Positions 61,856 to 64,000 of a stretch of 64,000 nucleotides of DNA are shown here, piece by piece. Made by a program: the position numbers and the translations under genes. Source of the DNA: Nitrospira_D sp035465795 (GTDB lineage Bacteria; Nitrospirota; Nitrospiria; Nitrospirales; Nitrospiraceae); contig NZ_JBMWAN010000005.1 in the NCBI RefSeq assembly GCF_049546785.1, positions 186,001 to 250,000 of the forward strand, read 5' to 3'. The notes beneath the pieces were generated by a model. That model did no database searches. It saw only the letters and a list, made by a program, of their open reading frames with translations, and was not told the DNA's origin. Position 1 is the stretch's first letter; each line of letters opens with the position of its first letter.

Positions 61856-62577
61856 GCCCTGCGAAATACCGGCGCCTCCTTCTGAAAGTCAGCGGGGAGA
61901 TGTTGGCCGGTGAGCAGGGTTACGGTATTCAGCCGTCCATCCTCGAAGGCTTGGCCGAAGAAATTGCCTCCGTCGTCGCCCTCGACATTCAAGTCGCCGT
62001 GGTGATCGGCGGAGGCAACATCTTTCGAGGCCTCGCGGCCAGCGCCTCGGGCATGGAACGGGCCTCCGCCGACTACATGGGCATGCTGGCGACCGTCATG
62101 AACGCCCTCGCCCTTCAGAACGCGCTGGAACGCCTGGGCGTGATCACCAGAGTTCAATCGGCGATTGAAATGCGCCAGCTGGCTGAAGGCTACATCCGCC
62201 GGAGAGCCATCCGGCACCTGGAAAAAAAACGCGTCGTCATCTTTGCCGGAGGCACCGGCAATCCCTACTTCTCGACCGATACCGCGGCAGCCCTTCGTGC
62301 CATGGAAATCGGAGCGCAAGTGATCATGAAGGGGACCAAGGTCGACGGGATCTACGATGCCGACCCCGTCAAGCACCCTACGGCAAAAAAATATACCGAG
62401 ATCCCCTTCCTTTCAATTCTGAACCAGAACCTCAAAGTCATGGATTCGACGGCGATCAGTCTCTGCATGGACAATCAACTGCCCCTGATCGTCTTCAATC
62501 TGAAAGAAAAAGGAAACTTCAAACGAGTTGCGCTCGGTGAGCCGATCGGCACGTTGGTGACGACCGGTCCGCGCTAG
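61852..62577 (+). CDS. pyrH: UMP kinase
   Basis: A 241-residue amino-acid-kinase-family enzyme that phosphorylates UMP, bacterial PyrH type. RLLLKVSGEMLAGEQGYGI begins the protein, VVIGGGNIFRG follows, and DTAAALRAMEIGAQVIMKGTKVDG-type residues bind the substrate. Part of the rpsB-tsf-pyrH-frr operon. Confidence 0.96.
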   Translation: MSPAKYRRLLLKVSGEMLAGEQGYGIQPSILEGLAEEIASVVALDIQVAVVIGGGNIFRGLAASASGMERASADYMGMLATVMNALALQNALERLGVITRVQSAIEMRQLAEGYIRRRAIRHLEKKRVVIFAGGTGNPYFSTDTAAALRAMEIGAQVIMKGTKVDGIYDADPVKHPTAKKYTEIPFLSILNQNLKVMDSTAISLCMDNQLPLIVFNLKEKGNFKRVALGEPIGTLVTTGPR

Positions 62578-62598
62578 CCCATTTCATGGAGTGTTGTT

Positions 62599-63162
62599 AT
62601 GTCGAACGCCGCCCCCATACACCAGAAACTGACCGAAAAGATGGAACATGCCCTCGAGCATTTGAAGCGCGATCTGGCTGGACTGCGAACCGGCCGCGCA
62701 TCGGTTGCCCTCCTCGACGGCGTGCGGGTGGACTACTACGGCACCATGACTCCCCTCAAACAGGTCTCGAACATTTCCACGCCGGAAGCCAGACTCATCA
62801 CCATCCAACCATGGGAACCGAACCTCATTAAGGAAATCGAGAAAGCGATCTCGAACTCGGGGCTCGGCGTGAATCCTTCGAATGACGGGAAGATTATCCG
62901 CCTCCCCCTCCCGCCCCTCACGGAGGAACGCCGGAAGGAACTCGGCAAGATCTGCAAGAAGCACGGAGAAGACGCCAAGGTGCAAATCCGCGGATTTCGG
63001 CGCGACGCGAACGAGGAGTTGAAGAAACTGCAGAAAGACACCAAATTGACCGAAGATGAACTCCGGAAGGCCGAGCAGGATACCCAGAAGCTGACCGACT
63101 CCTATGTGCAAAAAATCGACGACGTGATCAAGAAGAAGGAACAGGAAATCCTGGAAGTTTAG
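62599..63162 (+). CDS. frr: Ribosome recycling factor
   Basis: A 187-residue factor that splits the post-termination ribosome with EF-G. It has the three-helix bundle pattern, LAGLRTGRASVALLDGVRVDYYG and NPSNDGKIIRLPLPPLTEERRKEL. ATG 62599 follows a GGAGTG site. Confidence 0.96.
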   Translation: MSNAAPIHQKLTEKMEHALEHLKRDLAGLRTGRASVALLDGVRVDYYGTMTPLKQVSNISTPEARLITIQPWEPNLIKEIEKAISNSGLGVNPSNDGKIIRLPLPPLTEERRKELGKICKKHGEDAKVQIRGFRRDANEELKKLQKDTKLTEDELRKAEQDTQKLTDSYVQKIDDVIKKKEQEILEV

Positions 63163-63182
63163 CCGCGGCCTTCCATCGTCAG

Positions 63183-64000
63183 GTGGCAATCATTTCAACC
63201 TTCTCCCCCACCTCCGCAACGGTCGATCTCGCTGCCCTTGCACACAACGCCACGCAACTTCGACGGTTCCTCTCGCCGGGATGCGACATCATGGCCGTCG
63301 TCAAGGCCAACGGCTACGGCCACGGGGCCGGTGAGATTTCACGAACCCTGCTTCAACATGGCATCGCCCGTCTGGCCGTCGTCTCGATCGACGAGGGCAT
63401 CGCCCTCCGGCAAGCCGGGATTACTGCCCCCATTGTCGTACTGGGTCCGCTCTTTCACAACCAGGTTGAAGACCTCTTCAGCCACCGACTGACCCCCGTT
63501 GTCAGCGATGCGACTGTCCTCCCGGGTCTCGCCCGGCGTGCCGCGACACTCCCGAGTCCATACCCTGTGCACCTGAAGGTGGAAACGGGCATGGGCCGGC
63601 TGGGATTGGCCGCCGACGAACTCATCGAGCTTCTCCTCTCACGGCGGCTGCCATCGTCCCTGCAGCTCGAAGGACTGATGACCCATTTTGCGGATGCCGA
63701 TGGAGAGGCCGTCGACCAGACCCGTGATCAACTGACCATTTTCACCCGTGTAGTGACGACGCTCGCGGCTCAAGGCATCCGGGCTCCGCTCATCCATGCA
63801 GCCAACAGCGGCGCCGCCGTGCGTTTTCCGGACGCGCAATTCTCCCTGGTCCGCCCCGGCATCATGCTGTATGGCTACCACACGCTGCCCCGGTCCATCC
63901 CGGCACCCGATCTGAAGCCGGTTCTGACGCTCAAGACCTGCCTGGCCCAACTGCGCACGATCCCCGCCGGCGGCACCGTCAGCTACAACGCCACCTTTGT
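63183..64000 (+). CDS. alr: Alanine racemase, 3' end outside window
   Basis: At least 272 residues of an enzyme that interconverts L- and D-alanine for the cell wall. The PLP-binding Lys41 lies in AVVKANGYGHGAGEIS; VETGMGRLG and RPGIMLYGY follow further on, all signature stretches. It begins at GTG 63183, 20 bases after frr; no upstream start is in frame. The C-terminal domain with the catalytic Tyr is cut off by the window end. Confidence 0.93.
   Translation, partial: MAIISTFSPTSATVDLAALAHNATQLRRFLSPGCDIMAVVKANGYGHGAGEISRTLLQHGIARLAVVSIDEGIALRQAGITAPIVVLGPLFHNQVEDLFSHRLTPVVSDATVLPGLARRAATLPSPYPVHLKVETGMGRLGLAADELIELLLSRRLPSSLQLEGLMTHFADADGEAVDQTRDQLTIFTRVVTTLAAQGIRAPLIHAANSGAAVRFPDAQFSLVRPGIMLYGYHTLPRSIPAPDLKPVLTLKTCLAQLRTIPAGGTVSYNATF

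Noticed and set aside
1..64000. CRISPR arrays, insertion sequences, prophage or integrase genes
   Set aside because: None seen: no repeated spacers, transposase motifs or attachment-site duplications next to the two tRNA genes.

Overview
The window reads as chromosomal DNA of a Nitrospira-like bacterium (phylum Nitrospirota). This is an inference from overall gene content and style: GC of roughly 58 percent, diderm envelope genes (lptF, lptG, lpxD, a TonB-dependent receptor), a fused cobA-hemD gene, a short EF-Ts, and many orphan membrane or secreted proteins. No 16S rRNA or nitrification gene lies here to prove it. Nearly every gene is intact and there is no sign of phage, insertion sequence or CRISPR array.

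Layout. (1) 1-6.0 kb: the end of a cold-shock protein gene, then a plus-strand envelope operon lptF-lptG-fabF-acp-lpxD, with an acyl carrier protein that carries an unusual basic tail. (2) 6.0-6.6 kb: a gene-poor stretch with a possible decayed Cys-rich reading frame. (3) 6.6-18.8 kb: a ten-gene minus-strand chemosensory operon of the Pil-Chp/alternative-function type. In transcription order: periplasmic haem protein, CheY, CheW, PilJ-like MCP, CheA with three HPt domains and a receiver, two CheW-like proteins, receiver with long coiled coil, degenerate HPt protein, and degenerate HD-GYP protein. There is no cheR or cheB. (4) 19.2-27.2 kb: a vitamin B12 uptake and salvage locus, btuF-btuC-btuD-btuB-adenosyltransferase-cobQ. 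It has two cobalamin riboswitches, one before btuF with a clear terminator and one before the TonB receptor without one.

(5) 27.4-36.6 kb: an unknown anchored protein, rpmB (L28), tRNA-Gly(CCC), then minus-strand tyrS, comEA, lpdA, gcvH, a TPR lipoprotein, ndk, mtnA and a small RHH-type protein. (6) 36.8-52.8 kb: a long minus-strand housekeeping run. In transcription order it is a CcsA/HemX-like protein, hemA, hemC, cobA-hemD, a CBS protein, hemB, ribF, tilS, hpt, ftsH, folP, glmM and comEC. It supplies tetrapyrroles (haem, sirohaem and B12 precursors), flavin, tRNA modification and quality control. A consensus promoter for it lies inside the first codons of the divergent rsmI-like gene.

(7) 52.9-55.2 kb: an rsmI-like methylase, a TusA-like protein, an orphan secreted protein with a textbook promoter and terminator, and tRNA-Leu(CAA). 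(8) 55.4-64 kb: a plus-strand block with a YggX-like protein carrying extra Cys pairs, two tandem DUF151 (bifunctional nuclease family) genes, rplM-rpsI, argC-argJ, rpsB-tsf-pyrH-frr and the start of alr.

The most promising object for new biology is the chemosensory operon. It is headed by a haem protein and its last two products have lost predicted catalytic histidines. Start codons were chosen from ribosome-binding sites and family alignment by eye. Promoters and hairpins were found by inspection only.
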